Positions 1 to 8,910 of a DNA stretch of 64,000 bases are shown in pieces. A program made the translations under genes and the position numbers. The stretch is from contig NZ_JAMZMI010000004.1 of the NCBI RefSeq assembly GCF_024714475.1, forward strand, positions 124,001 to 188,000. The letters run 5' to 3'. Each line of letters opens with the position of its first letter. Position 1 is the first letter of the stretch. This DNA comes from Marinoscillum sp. MHG1-6. Its GTDB lineage: Bacteria > Bacteroidota > Bacteroidia > Cytophagales > Cyclobacteriaceae. The notes under the pieces are model-generated. The model saw nothing but the letters and a program-made list of their open reading frames with translations, did not search any database and was not told the DNA's origin.

Positions 1-471
1 TTCTGAAGTCTTTTCAAGCTTCGCATCATTGATCAGCTCCCCTCTCTTAAATTCAGCTACTTTGGTTTCACCTTCTCTATAGGACTGAACTTTGAAATAC
101 GTACTCAATGCGTTCACGGCTTTGGTACCAACCCCATTCAAACCAACTGATTTTTGGAAGGCTCCTGAATCATATTTGCCACCGGTATTGATCTTGGAAA
201 CACAATCAACCACCTTTCCCAAAGGAATCCCTCTTCCGAAGTCCCTTACTTCTACCCTACTTTCTGTTACTTTGATATTGATGGTCTTTCCATAGCCCAT
301 CATGTGCTCATCGATACAGTTATCAATAATCTCTTTCACTAACACATAGATACCATCATCATGTGCTGAACCATCGCCAAGTTTACCAATGTACATTCCA
401 GGTCTCAACCTGATATGCTCTTTCCAATCAAGGGATTTAATACTGTCCTCAGTATATTGAACGTCTGCCAT
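1..471 (-). CDS. parE: DNA topoisomerase IV subunit B (ParE), N-terminal part
   Basis: Type IIA topoisomerase ATPase subunit, which with ParC decatenates chromosomes after replication. The window holds only the first 157 codons; the gene runs off the left edge. Visible are the GHKL ATPase start 'RLRPGMYIG' near residue 22, the N-box region '[13 protein letters not shown]' near residue 45, and 'DFGRGIP' followed by '[10 protein letters not shown]', which bind ATP. The start is the ATG at 469-471, giving MADVQYTED. The phrasing ([12 protein letters not shown]) matches ParE-type rather than GyrB-type subunits of Bacteroidota; GyrB usually has 'VDNSIDE'. That assignment is from memory of the family. 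Confidence 0.85.
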   Translation of the reverse strand, partial: MADVQYTEDSIKSLDWKEHIRLRPGMYIGKLGDGSAHDDGIYVLVKEIIDNCIDEHMMGYGKTINIKVTESRVEVRDFGRGIPLGKVVDCVSKINTGGKYDSGAFQKSVGLNGVGTKAVNALSTYFKVQSYREGETKVAEFKRGELINDAKLEKTSE

Positions 472-612
472 TCTATTAAAAATGATTTTGAGTTAGACCC
501 GGAATCGGGTTTCAGAATCGGAATTTATACAAAAAATCACTGACTCAAAGCGCAACTTTTCCACACACTATTGAGAAAGTAATTGAAGCGAAAAACAATA
601 ATCAATTGTTTA

Positions 613-1044
613 TCAGGTTGTTTTCGACTTATTAACGATGGAAAAAACTAATCCAATAGTCCAGCCAAATATTAATAAGGGTCCAAGGTAATTGAGGTAG
701 CCGTATGCTCCTGCCTCAAAATGTTGCGGATTGTTCATTACTCCTACATAACCAACCAGAAAGGCCAGGTAAAGATTCAGGACTACTGAAAACCCTTTGA
801 TCCAACTTTTGATCTCATCTGAGGAGATAACAGGGAATAACATTCTTTCTACTGTATAGCTGAATATATTTACCACTACACAAATGATCATCATACCATA
901 GAAGAAGTACTCCTTATGAAGCGACCAACCCGTCTCTTCGGGGTTGATATTTACCATGACCGGTAAAAGTGCATATACAAATAACAGGGTGGCCAGAAAC
1001 ACAATAGATGAAATAACCTTGAGTACATTAATCGCTTTGATCAT
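613..1044 (-). CDS. four-helix membrane protein of unknown function
   Basis: I do not recognise this 143-residue protein. It is almost wholly hydrophobic, with about four predicted membrane helices (around residues 8-30, 48-65, 84-102 and 117-136), a short charged loop at 72-82 and a basic tail (NKSKTT). No catalytic motif is visible. It lies alone between parE and a divergent ECF sigma factor gene, and its ATG at 1042-1044 is about 80 bases from the sigma factor start, so the two share a divergent promoter region. It is a real gene candidate because of its clean hydrophobic pattern and full-length frame. Confidence 0.6.
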   Translation of the reverse strand: MIKAINVLKVISSIVFLATLLFVYALLPVMVNINPEETGWSLHKEYFFYGMMIICVVVNIFSYTVERMLFPVISSDEIKSWIKGFSVVLNLYLAFLVGYVGVMNNPQHFEAGAYGYLNYLGPLLIFGWTIGLVFSIVNKSKTT

Positions 1045-1124
1045 AATTTTTATAATTCCCTGTAATTTTCAACAACACAATAAATACTAACAAGGCAAAA
1101 TTAGATACACCGCCGATAATCATC

Positions 1125-1604
1125 GTGACAGAATCAGAATTTATTAAAGCTATTCAGGCTCATGCTGCCATCATCCACAAAATCACCTATTTGTATTTGG
1201 ACAATGCAGAAGATCGTCGGGACATGATGCAGGAAATCCATCTTCAGGCCTGGAAATCTATCCACGGGTTTCGTGGTGATGCCCGGTTCTCTACTTGGCT
1301 CTATCGGATTGGGCTGAATACTATCTTCTCCTATCGTCGAAAAAAGCGCATAGAGGTTGACTCACTAGAGGATAGAGATTTTTCCTTTGAAAGTCCTGCG
1401 ATCTCTGATGAAGCGGACCGATTAATGAGAGCAATCAAGGCTCTTTCAGACGTAGATAAGACCATTATTACCCTACATCTGGAGGATTTTGATAATGGTG
1501 AGATAGCTGAAATGACCGGACTAACCAAAAACAATGTTGGTGTAAAACTCCATCGAATCAAGGACAACCTTAAAAAGAAATTAAACCCTGAAAACAATGA
1601 ATGA
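1125..1604 (+). CDS. ECF-type RNA polymerase sigma factor
   Basis: Sigma-70 family factor of the extracytoplasmic-function class, 159 residues, the usual size. Region 2 lies at about residues 15-75 (core-binding 'RRDMMQEIHLQAWKSI', -10 recognition 'FSTWLYRIGLNTIFSYRR'). Region 4 helix-turn-helix lies at about 100-155 ('IAEMTGLTKNNVGVKLHRIK'). The chosen start is GTG at 1125. The 3' end overlaps the next gene by 8 bases, so a membrane protein is translationally coupled to it; in this family such a partner is often the anti-sigma factor. The target promoters are not visible. Confidence 0.88.
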   Translation: MTESEFIKAIQAHAAIIHKITYLYLDNAEDRRDMMQEIHLQAWKSIHGFRGDARFSTWLYRIGLNTIFSYRRKKRIEVDSLEDRDFSFESPAISDEADRLMRAIKALSDVDKTIITLHLEDFDNGEIAEMTGLTKNNVGVKLHRIKDNLKKKLNPENNE

Positions 1605-2208
1605 GCTAAAAGAACTCTGGGGAGAAATTAGAAGTGACGCCGACCTGGAGTTGATCGCCTCCAGCAATATATCTGAGCATATAAGAAGTCAATCACAGAG
1701 CACTACGGCTTTGCTTCGACAAAAGATCGGCTGGAAGCTGGCATTCTCACTGATGGTGCTGGCCACAATACTGGTTGGTGTGGCTTTGGTTCAAGCGGGA
1801 GCAATCCGAATACTCCTGAGTATCATGCTGGGATTTTACTTGATTGGATCTACGCTGATTTTTCAGGAGTATCGCTTACTCTCAAAATCCGTTGATATGA
1901 ATCAGAATCTATTAGGAGCACTACAAGCATTTCATCAACGGATATCGGATATTCTGAAATATGAAGAACTGGTAAGCATGGTTCTCTATCCTATCACTGC
2001 AACCACAGGTTTCCTGCTTGGTATGTATTTGTTCAATCCCGAAACACTCATGCTGAACGAAACTATGGACTGGCTATTACTTCTCGGATCCATGATCGTT
2101 CTGGTTCCCATCGCCTATTTTATTAATAAAAAATGGAATCGACATACTTACGGAGCCCATTTAGATCAGTTAAAAGCCAATATTAAGGAACTCGAAATGG
2201 GTACTTGA
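1597..2208 (+). CDS. membrane protein coupled to the ECF sigma factor, possible anti-sigma factor
   Basis: A 203-residue protein with a soluble N-terminus of about 45 residues and four predicted membrane helices (around 47-66, 68-88, 125-146 and 154-175), then a charged helical tail ending in ELEMGT. The ATG overlaps the upstream sigma factor stop region by 8 bases, which argues for co-expression. Position and topology (cytoplasmic N-terminus followed by membrane helices) fit an anti-sigma factor, but I see no zinc-binding HxxxCxxC motif of the ZAS class, so the role is inference from context only. Confidence 0.6.
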   Translation: MNELKELWGEIRSDADLELIASSNISEHIRSQSQSTTALLRQKIGWKLAFSLMVLATILVGVALVQAGAIRILLSIMLGFYLIGSTLIFQEYRLLSKSVDMNQNLLGALQAFHQRISDILKYEELVSMVLYPITATTGFLLGMYLFNPETLMLNETMDWLLLLGSMIVLVPIAYFINKKWNRHTYGAHLDQLKANIKELEMGT

Positions 2209-2276
2209 TTTCTGTTTTATCGGAATGAACAGTTTTAACAATTCCGTTGTTATTCATAAGCGAAACACCCCACGCT

Positions 2277-3536
2277 ATGAATGTTTATACCTTCATCACG
2301 CCTATAGTCCTCTTGCTGCTGCTGGCAGAGATCATTTATAGCGTCAAGACCAACAAAAAATACTACAACTTTCAGGATACTATTGCCAACCTCGCCACTG
2401 GTATTGGTAATCAATGTGTTAATCTGGCAGTGGCCTTCTTTGTTTATAAATGGTATGGCTGGCTCTATCAATTTGCTCCTTGGAAAATTCCAAATACGTG
2501 GTACTTCCTGGTGCTCTTGTTACTTCTTCAGGACTTCGTTTTCTACTGGTTTCACCGAATTGGACATACCCTGAACATTTTCTGGGCGGCACATATGCCT
2601 CATCATTCCTCTGAAGAACTCAACCTTTCTGTTGGTATTCGGGCAAGTTTTACTCAAAGATTATTTCAGTTCCTGTTTTTCGATTGGATTCTAGTGCTTC
2701 TTGGTTATTCTCCGGAGGCTGTCTATGCCATGGCTGCGGTGCACTTACTGCTAGCATACTGGCATCATACCCAGGTGATCAAAAAGCTCGGTTGGTTTGA
2801 GAAATTCTTCGTGACACCCTCCCATCACAGGGTGCATCATGGGGTGAACCCGCAGTACATAGACAAGAACTTTTCGGAATTCCTGATTATCTGGGATAAG
2901 ATGTTTGGCACGTTCGAAGAAGAAAAAGAAGAAATATGCTATGGCGTAACACACCCGCCAAGAACATGGGATCCTATATTTATCAATTTTCAGTACTGGA
3001 AACAGCTATGGGATGATGCTGTGGCAGCTCCCTACTGGTGGGATAAAATCAAACTGTGGTTTATGCCGCTGGGCTGGAGACCAAGGGGGCTACGGACCAA
3101 CAAACCACATAGGGTTGGCTATACAAAGGCTGAGCAAATCAAGTATACCAGCACCCAATTCAAAGGACTCAAGCCCTATCTGATTATACATGTGGCCATT
3201 GGCCTGTTATACCTCATGGTAACGATTAACCTGTCTATGCCGTTAACTCCTCTGGATAGAGGTATTATGTCTGTCGGGGTTTTTATGATGATCATTAGTT
3301 GGGGAGGATTAATGCAGGCAAAATCCTGGTCTATCCCTCTTGAGATACTGAGAAACCTTTTTATGGCGTTCTCTATTGTAATAATATTAAACGGCAGGGG
3401 TATAGCGGACTGGACTAGTTGGATCACCATCGCCGCTTTCGCCCTTGCTGGTTTAAGCATTCTCTATTTTTCCTTTAAGGTTAAAAAGGATCAGTTGGAA
3501 AAATTTGAAATTGAGCAAGAGTCAAGTCTGGCTTAA
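2277..3536 (+). CDS. sterol desaturase / fatty acid hydroxylase family membrane enzyme
   Basis: Integral-membrane di-iron oxygenase of the fatty acid hydroxylase superfamily. The three histidine clusters that bind iron are present: HRIGH (about residues 93-97), HMPHH (106-110) and HHRVHH (183-188). Hydrophobic helices precede and separate them, and a further hydrophobic block of about 100 residues follows a charged segment. The length (419 residues) fits the bacterial 'sterol desaturase family' rather than the short carotene hydroxylases. The start is taken at ATG 2277; a TTG ten codons upstream is less likely because the hydrophobic N-terminus begins at MNVYTF. The substrate cannot be told; lipid, sterol-like or alkylglycerol substrates are all known in the superfamily. 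Confidence 0.85.
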   Translation: MNVYTFITPIVLLLLLAEIIYSVKTNKKYYNFQDTIANLATGIGNQCVNLAVAFFVYKWYGWLYQFAPWKIPNTWYFLVLLLLLQDFVFYWFHRIGHTLNIFWAAHMPHHSSEELNLSVGIRASFTQRLFQFLFFDWILVLLGYSPEAVYAMAAVHLLLAYWHHTQVIKKLGWFEKFFVTPSHHRVHHGVNPQYIDKNFSEFLIIWDKMFGTFEEEKEEICYGVTHPPRTWDPIFINFQYWKQLWDDAVAAPYWWDKIKLWFMPLGWRPRGLRTNKPHRVGYTKAEQIKYTSTQFKGLKPYLIIHVAIGLLYLMVTINLSMPLTPLDRGIMSVGVFMMIISWGGLMQAKSWSIPLEILRNLFMAFSIVIILNGRGIADWTSWITIAAFALAGLSILYFSFKVKKDQLEKFEIEQESSLA

Positions 3537-3639
3537 TAAGCCACCATGATGAATGGCTTGCGGTAAAGCCATGCGGAAATTCAGGCTGAATATCTGCTCT
3601 GATCAAAGCAGTGAATGATTGATTCCCTATTTTCGCAAC

Positions 3640-4005
3640 ATGAGGAAATCCTTCTATTTCACTGCGATCGTAGCACTCCTTACCTCCTGCTACCCAAAAA
3701 TTGAATTGGAAAACTTTGATGATCTGGCCTGGAGACAACCTCTTAAGCCATGTGACAGTGCCAAACTGGTTTTGGCCAAGGCGGTCGTTGATCAGCAGGA
3801 TAAAATTTTAAGTAAAGGACAGGCCGAGGTCAAAGGCCTTCTCGGCAATCCGGATGAGCACGAGTTGTACACGCGCAATGAAAAATTCTTCTATTATAAC
3901 CTCACTATGTCAGATTCCTGTGGAAAGGCTCAATCTGCCAAAAGGTTAAGCATTCGTTTTGATGCACTGGATCGGGCGAAGGAAGTGATGATCATTAAAT
4001 GGTGA
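3640..4005 (+). CDS. small lipoprotein of unknown function
   Basis: A 121-residue protein with a lipoprotein signal: MRKSF, hydrophobic stretch, then lipobox LLTSC, so Cys about 17 would be acylated. The mature part is hydrophilic and has the pattern 'VKGLLGNPDEHELY' followed by a short aromatic strand 'EKFFYYNL', resembling small BamE/SmpA-like or 'outer membrane assembly lipoprotein' folds where a helix-loop 'LLGxPd' is followed by 'y.Y'. That resemblance is a guess. The start is ATG 3640; the TTG seven codons upstream would put extra residues before the signal peptide. Confidence 0.6.
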   Translation: MRKSFYFTAIVALLTSCYPKIELENFDDLAWRQPLKPCDSAKLVLAKAVVDQQDKILSKGQAEVKGLLGNPDEHELYTRNEKFFYYNLTMSDSCGKAQSAKRLSIRFDALDRAKEVMIIKW

Positions 4006-4077
4006 TTTTTTCAGGTTTTCTGGTATCAAATGCCCCTTGGCCCTCTTTCATATAATAGTCTAGCATTAAAAAATCCT

Positions 4078-5106
4078 ATGATTATGAACATGACCGTGTT
4101 GTCATTAAAAGCCCTGACATTAATTCTAGTTTGCGCACTAATTGGTTCTTGCCAACAAAAGACCACTTCGTTGAGTTTGAGCAACGGCATCGTAAATCCA
4201 TTAGTGCCTCAAAGAGCGGATCCATGGGTTCATAAAACTGATGATGGCACTTACTACTTAATTGCTACGGCACCTGAATACGATCGTATTGAAATTAGAA
4301 AAGCAAATACCATTGCTGATTTAGGAATGGTAGAGCCTACTGTTGTTTGGAGAAAACATGAAACGGGGGTCATGGGACACCACATATGGGCTCCTGAGCT
4401 TCATCGCATTGATGGCAAATGGTACATCTACTTTGCTGCAGGAGATGCCGAAAATCATTGGAATATTAGAATCTATGCCTTGTCCAATAGCTCTGAGGAT
4501 CCTACAACCGGCGAATGGGTAGAAGAAGGCAGAATTTACACTGAGCAAGATTCCTTTTCACTTGACGCCACCACTTTCGAATATAAGGGGAAAAGATATT
4601 TTATCTGGACGCAAAATGTGGGCAGAGGAACCTCATTGCTTATTTCTGAGATGGAGTCTCCAACTAAACTGAAAGGTCCTGAAGTAGTCCTCACGGATCC
4701 GACTTATGATTGGGAAACAAGAGGATACAAGGTCAATGAAGGTCCGGCCATTCTTCAAAAAAATGGAAGAGTATTCCTCACCTATTCTGCCAGTGCCACG
4801 GACCATAATTATTGTATAGGCATGTTATGGCTGGATGAAAATACAGACCCTATGGACTCCACCGCCTGGAATAAGTCTGAAAAACCGGTTTTTTACACCA
4901 GCGAAAAGCTAAGGCGCTATGGCCCCGGACATAATTCATTCACCACCTCCGAAGATGGAGAAAAAGACGTAATGATCTATCACGCAAGAGTATATAAAGA
5001 TCTTGTCGGCAATCCATTGACCGACCCAAATCGTCATACCAGGGCCAGAGTAATCGAATGGGATAAAAATGGCTTTCCTGATTTCAGGCAAGACCAGGGA
5101 GATTGA
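4078..5106 (+). CDS. GH43 alpha-L-arabinofuranosidase, lipoprotein
   Basis: Five-bladed propeller glycoside hydrolase of family 43 that releases arabinose from arabino-oligosaccharides. The signal peptide ends in lipobox LIGSC, so the enzyme is membrane-anchored. The three acidic residues expected in GH43 are visible: the base in 'QRADPWV', the pKa modulator in 'FSLDATTF' and the acid in 'KVNEGPAIL'. The blade-1 wording 'TAPEYDRIEIRKA' and 'HHIWAPELH' matches the exo-acting arabinofuranosidase branch (GH43_26-like, from memory). It sits apart from the arabinan locus at 50-64 kb but would act on the same polymer. The start is ATG 4078; a second ATG at 4084 is possible. Confidence 0.85.
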   Translation: MIMNMTVLSLKALTLILVCALIGSCQQKTTSLSLSNGIVNPLVPQRADPWVHKTDDGTYYLIATAPEYDRIEIRKANTIADLGMVEPTVVWRKHETGVMGHHIWAPELHRIDGKWYIYFAAGDAENHWNIRIYALSNSSEDPTTGEWVEEGRIYTEQDSFSLDATTFEYKGKRYFIWTQNVGRGTSLLISEMESPTKLKGPEVVLTDPTYDWETRGYKVNEGPAILQKNGRVFLTYSASATDHNYCIGMLWLDENTDPMDSTAWNKSEKPVFYTSEKLRRYGPGHNSFTTSEDGEKDVMIYHARVYKDLVGNPLTDPNRHTRARVIEWDKNGFPDFRQDQGD

Positions 5107-5138
5107 TAACCAACCACCATTAGGGGTGGAAGATTGAA

Positions 5139-5675
5139 CTAATATTTAAGTATGGAATGAATATCCATCGAATATGATTTCAGCTCTTCTGCCCCTTTTA
5201 AAAAGCTCAGCTCAATAAGAAAGGAAAAGCCACTCACCGTACCACCTGCTTTCTGGATCAATTGAGCGGTTGCTCCTGCCGTCCCACCCGTGGCCAGTAG
5301 GTCATCATGGATTAACACCTTTTGTCCAGGCAACACCGCGTCAACATGTATTTCAATTTCCGCTGAACCATATTCCAGGTCATAAGCGTGGCCAATGGTT
5401 TTGTAAGGTAACTTCCCCTTTTTCCTGATAGGAATAAATGGTACACCCAATCTGATCGCCAATTGTGATCCAAACAGGAAACCTCGAGATTCTATACCCG
5501 CAACAGCCCCTATGCCCTTTTTAGACCAGTATTCCGCCAACGCATCCAGTACCTGGGCGCTCAAGGCCGCATCTGAAAGAACTGGGGTGATGTCCTTAAA
5601 AAGAATTCCCGGCTTTGGAAAGTCCGGAACGTCACGTATTGTTTGAATTAATCGTTGCTCTAGATCGTTCATCAT
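5139..5675 (-). CDS. apt: adenine phosphoribosyltransferase
   Basis: Purine salvage enzyme that converts adenine and PRPP to AMP in the cytoplasm. It has 178 residues, typical of Apt. The type I phosphoribosyltransferase motif is at residues 120-132 ('VLIHDDLLATGGT'), preceded by a strand, with the acidic pair DD that binds ribose of PRPP. The N-terminal 'DFPKPGILFKDITP' hood and 'GIESRGFLFG' near residue 60 are hallmark Apt segments. Two adjacent ATG codons (5675 and 5672) can serve as start. It is a single gene, convergent with the GH43 gene. Confidence 0.95.
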   Translation of the reverse strand: MMNDLEQRLIQTIRDVPDFPKPGILFKDITPVLSDAALSAQVLDALAEYWSKKGIGAVAGIESRGFLFGSQLAIRLGVPFIPIRKKGKLPYKTIGHAYDLEYGSAEIEIHVDAVLPGQKVLIHDDLLATGGTAGATAQLIQKAGGTVSGFSFLIELSFLKGAEELKSYSMDIHSILKY

Positions 5676-5776
5676 TCGAAGATAAACTGTGTTTTTGGGA
5701 ATTAATGAAACTAACTTAAGATTGGCTTGATTGATAGTTATATTTACTGATCCAAAATGCTCGAAAAAAGGATACT

Positions 5777-7033
5777 ATGAGATCATTGATTTGTGCGCTT
5801 CTTATTACTCTTTCCTATTGTGCTAGTGCGGCGCATATTCTCATACCTATGGATGAAACTCAGAGCAACCATCTTAAATCCTACGGGATCACCTACTGGA
5901 TGCTGACCAAAGAGGTTCCTGTTGATTGGCTTTTGAACTATCGGGGCGGCAGCTTTATGGTAAAATACCTACCTACCCTGGAAAACGAATGTGTGATTCG
6001 AGGGGTGTCTTACGAGATCATTTCTGATGCAGAAGCTAATCAGATTGTCAATGAGATCTCCAGTCCGGCCAGCAATATGGATGTCATGAAGCTGGAGAAG
6101 TATCCTAAAGTAGCAGTCTACTCACCCAAGAGCAAGCAACCATGGGATGACGCCGTTACTTTGGTTTTGACCTATGCGGAAATTCCTTATGACGTGGTTT
6201 TCGATGATGAGGTGATGTACAATGAACTTCCGAAATATGACTGGTTGCACCTCCATCATGAAGATTTTACTGGCCAATACGGTAAGTTTTATAAGACCTA
6301 CCAGCATTTTCCATGGTATCAACAGCAACAACGAGAATATGAAGAGTCAGCACGTAAACACGGCTTCTCGAAGGTTTCTCATTTGAAATTAGCCATCGCA
6401 AAAAAGATTAACGCTTTCGTCGCCAGTGGGGGTTTTCTTTTCGCCATGTGTTCTGCTACTGACACCTATGATATCGCGTTGGCAGCTGAGGGTGTTGATA
6501 TATGTGAATCCATGTTTGACGGTGATGGAGCTGATCCACAGGCACAATCGAAGTTAGATTATAGCAAAACATTTGCATTCGAAAATTTCCGTTTGGAGCG
6601 AAATCCTTATGAATACGAATATTCCAACATCGACATGCAGGATCGTGAACGAGGGGTTAGTGAAAACAATGATTTTTTCAGCTTATTCCAGTTTTCTGCT
6701 AAATGGGATCCCATTCCCACTATGCTTACGCAAAACCATACCCACGTGATTAAGGGCTTCATGGGGCAAACCACGGCTTTTAGAAAAGAACTGATCAAAG
6801 GTGATGTGGTGGTGATGGGGGAAAACCGTTCTATTGGTGAAGCCAGATATATTCACGGGGTGATCGGGAAGGGTTTCTGGACCTTTTATGGTGGACATGA
6901 TCCGGAAGACTACAGGCATTATGTCAATGAGCAACCTACAGACCTTAACCTGCATCCCAACTCTCCGGGATACCGACTCATCCTTAACAACATCCTATTC
7001 CCTGCCGCCAAAAAGAAAAAGCAGAAGACTTAA
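5777..7033 (+). CDS. exported conserved protein of the family often labelled 'asparagine synthetase B'; amidotransferase-like fold
   Basis: A 418-residue protein with a cleavable signal peptide (cleavage near CASAA-H, residue 19). Homologues with the opening 'ILIPMDETQ.NHLK.YG' are common in Bacteroidota and, as I recall, carry the label asparagine synthetase B. The label is not supported here: there is no N-terminal catalytic Cys and no SGGxD ATP-pyrophosphatase loop, and the protein is exported. The segments 'KVAVYSPKSKQPWDDAV', 'YDWLHLHHEDF' and the turn 'GGFLFAMCSATD' (Cys 225) look like a class I glutamine-amidotransferase/ThuA-like fold with a nucleophile elbow. The ligand is unknown. 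Confidence 0.65.
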   Translation: MRSLICALLITLSYCASAAHILIPMDETQSNHLKSYGITYWMLTKEVPVDWLLNYRGGSFMVKYLPTLENECVIRGVSYEIISDAEANQIVNEISSPASNMDVMKLEKYPKVAVYSPKSKQPWDDAVTLVLTYAEIPYDVVFDDEVMYNELPKYDWLHLHHEDFTGQYGKFYKTYQHFPWYQQQQREYEESARKHGFSKVSHLKLAIAKKINAFVASGGFLFAMCSATDTYDIALAAEGVDICESMFDGDGADPQAQSKLDYSKTFAFENFRLERNPYEYEYSNIDMQDRERGVSENNDFFSLFQFSAKWDPIPTMLTQNHTHVIKGFMGQTTAFRKELIKGDVVVMGENRSIGEARYIHGVIGKGFWTFYGGHDPEDYRHYVNEQPTDLNLHPNSPGYRLILNNILFPAAKKKKQKT

Positions 7034-7157
7034 TTAAAGCAGCCAATTATGCTATTGGCCTCCACCTGATCAGGCTTCCAGCATCAAAATATGGCATCCT
7101 GAACACCACATTTTTAGCGTAAAAAAAGCTAAATTAAGGACAACCACGCCCACCTAA

Positions 7158-7431
7158 CTGAATGATGGTTACCTGCATATGGTTGGGGGCAGAACATGGA
7201 AAGATGACCTTGAGCAGAAGGCGCGTATGACTAAAGACTATGAACAAAAAGCTGGGATATGGGCCAACCTAACAGGCTGGTTTCCGTGGATTAAATATAT
7301 CAGTATATCAGGTTCTAACCGTCCCAAAGATTTAATGGGTTTCCTATTGCCCAATCCGTCAACGGAACAAATCAACAAGGAGCCGGAACTGAAGCAAAAC
7401 GAGGGTTTTTTTTCTAAATATGACATAGTCT
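7158..7431 (+). pseudogene. probable remnant of a nucleotidyltransferase-domain gene
   Basis: The 398-base gap before the radical SAM gene holds an open stretch that begins after a TAA at 7155. It reads 'LNDGYLHMVGGRTWKDDLEQKARM' in part, then 'WFPWIKYISISGSNRPKDL'. This resembles the segment just before the GSxxxxxxxxDxD core of polbeta-like nucleotidyltransferases ('iPwVr.iaiSGS'), but the DxD part never appears and the frame then turns into low-similarity sequence before overlapping the next gene. I read it as a fragment broken at both ends. An ATG at 7179 would give a 90-residue product, which I doubt is functional. Confidence 0.4.
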
Positions 7432-8892
7432 ATGCCGAAAATACTCTTTAGCCATTCTTATTTCTATCAGCTGGATTCGAAGCAATGGAAAATGGCTGAG
7501 CCATTTCCTCCCTTGATGACAATGACGGCTGCTGGTTTTTTGAGGGATCATGGGTGTGAAGTAAGCTTATTCGATGTCGGTCTGAGAGAAAATGAGTCCG
7601 GTTTGTCAGATATATTATCACAATTTGGCCCTGACTACTTTGTCATATTTGATGACGGTTTCAACTGGTTAACTAAAATGTGTCTCACCACCATGCGCGA
7701 AGCGGCATTTCGCATGCAGGAGACTGCCCATCGACATGGTGTTAAGGTGATTGTATGCAGTTCGGATGCCACTGACCATTATGAAAAATACCTCGACCAT
7801 CATGCTGATATCGTCATTCGTGGGGAAGGTGAAATGACATTAAAAGCGCTTATTGACGCTTATGAAAATGAAACATCATTGGATCAGGTCAATGGCATTG
7901 CCTATCGTAATACATCTGATGAGACATTGGTGACACCCAGGCAAGCCATTATGACTGATCTGGATCAACTACCGCTTCCTGCCTGGGACTTGGCAGACGT
8001 GGACAGTTACCGACAAATTTGGTGTGAAGCAGGTAAAACACATTATCTCAATATAGCCACTACGCGTGGATGCCCTTACAAATGTAATTGGTGTGCAAAG
8101 CCAATCTATGGTCAGCGGTACAATGTGCGATCACCCAAAAAGGTGGTTGACGAAATAGAATTTCACCTTGAGCATCATAACGTCGACCATTTTTGGATGT
8201 GTGATGATATTTTCGGTTTGAAGCCCGGCTGGGTTCAGGAATTCAGAAATGAAATAGAAGCGAGAAAGCTAAAAATCTATTATAAGATTCAGTCCAGAGC
8301 AGATCTATTATTAGAAGAGGATAATATTGATGCGCTTGTTGCCTCGGGACTGCATGAAGTATGGATAGGTGCAGAATCTGGCTCTCAGAAGATACTGGAC
8401 GCCATGGATAAGGGCACAACTATCAACCAAATTCATCAGTCCACAAAACTACTGAAACAACATGGAGTCAAAGTGGGCTTTTTTATTCAATATGGCTATT
8501 TAAATGAAACGAAGCAGGATATTGAATTGACCATTGCAATGATCAAGGACCTTCAGCCTGATTCTCTGGGCATATCAGTCTCCTATCCCCTGCCGGGAAC
8601 CAAGTTTTACGAAAAAGTACAAAAGGACCTGGAGTCAAAGGCCAATTGGGTTGATTCCGATGATTTAGATATGATGTTTCAAAACACCTACCAACCCTCC
8701 TTTTATAGGCTTTTGCACCAGTATACCCATAATGTGTATAACAGATCTAAATCAGTGCGTCTAATTCATGAGGCATTCTCTAATCCACTGATTGTAAGAT
8801 GGAAACACGTGAAATCGGTATTGAAAGTAATCTATTATACCCCCATTATTATTTGGAGAAACTTAAAATTGAATCGTCTATCTTCCAGTTGA
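7432..8892 (+). CDS. radical SAM protein with B12-binding-like domain (BchE/P-methylase class)
   Basis: A 486-residue protein. Residues 1-145 form a Rossmann-like cobalamin-binding domain, although the base-off motif DxHxxG is not evident. Residues about 205-400 are the radical SAM barrel with the [4Fe-4S] motif at Cys214, Cys218, Cys221 ('RGCPYKCNWC'). A C-terminal segment of about 80 basic residues follows. Enzymes of this class carry out methylation, cyclisation or other radical steps on lipids, pigments or secondary metabolites. A SAM methyltransferase starts 18 bases downstream, so the two probably act on one substrate. The product is unknown. Confidence 0.85.
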   Translation: MPKILFSHSYFYQLDSKQWKMAEPFPPLMTMTAAGFLRDHGCEVSLFDVGLRENESGLSDILSQFGPDYFVIFDDGFNWLTKMCLTTMREAAFRMQETAHRHGVKVIVCSSDATDHYEKYLDHHADIVIRGEGEMTLKALIDAYENETSLDQVNGIAYRNTSDETLVTPRQAIMTDLDQLPLPAWDLADVDSYRQIWCEAGKTHYLNIATTRGCPYKCNWCAKPIYGQRYNVRSPKKVVDEIEFHLEHHNVDHFWMCDDIFGLKPGWVQEFRNEIEARKLKIYYKIQSRADLLLEEDNIDALVASGLHEVWIGAESGSQKILDAMDKGTTINQIHQSTKLLKQHGVKVGFFIQYGYLNETKQDIELTIAMIKDLQPDSLGISVSYPLPGTKFYEKVQKDLESKANWVDSDDLDMMFQNTYQPSFYRLLHQYTHNVYNRSKSVRLIHEAFSNPLIVRWKHVKSVLKVIYYTPIIIWRNLKLNRLSSS

Positions 8893-8910
8893 TCTACATT
8901 TCCTATCTCA

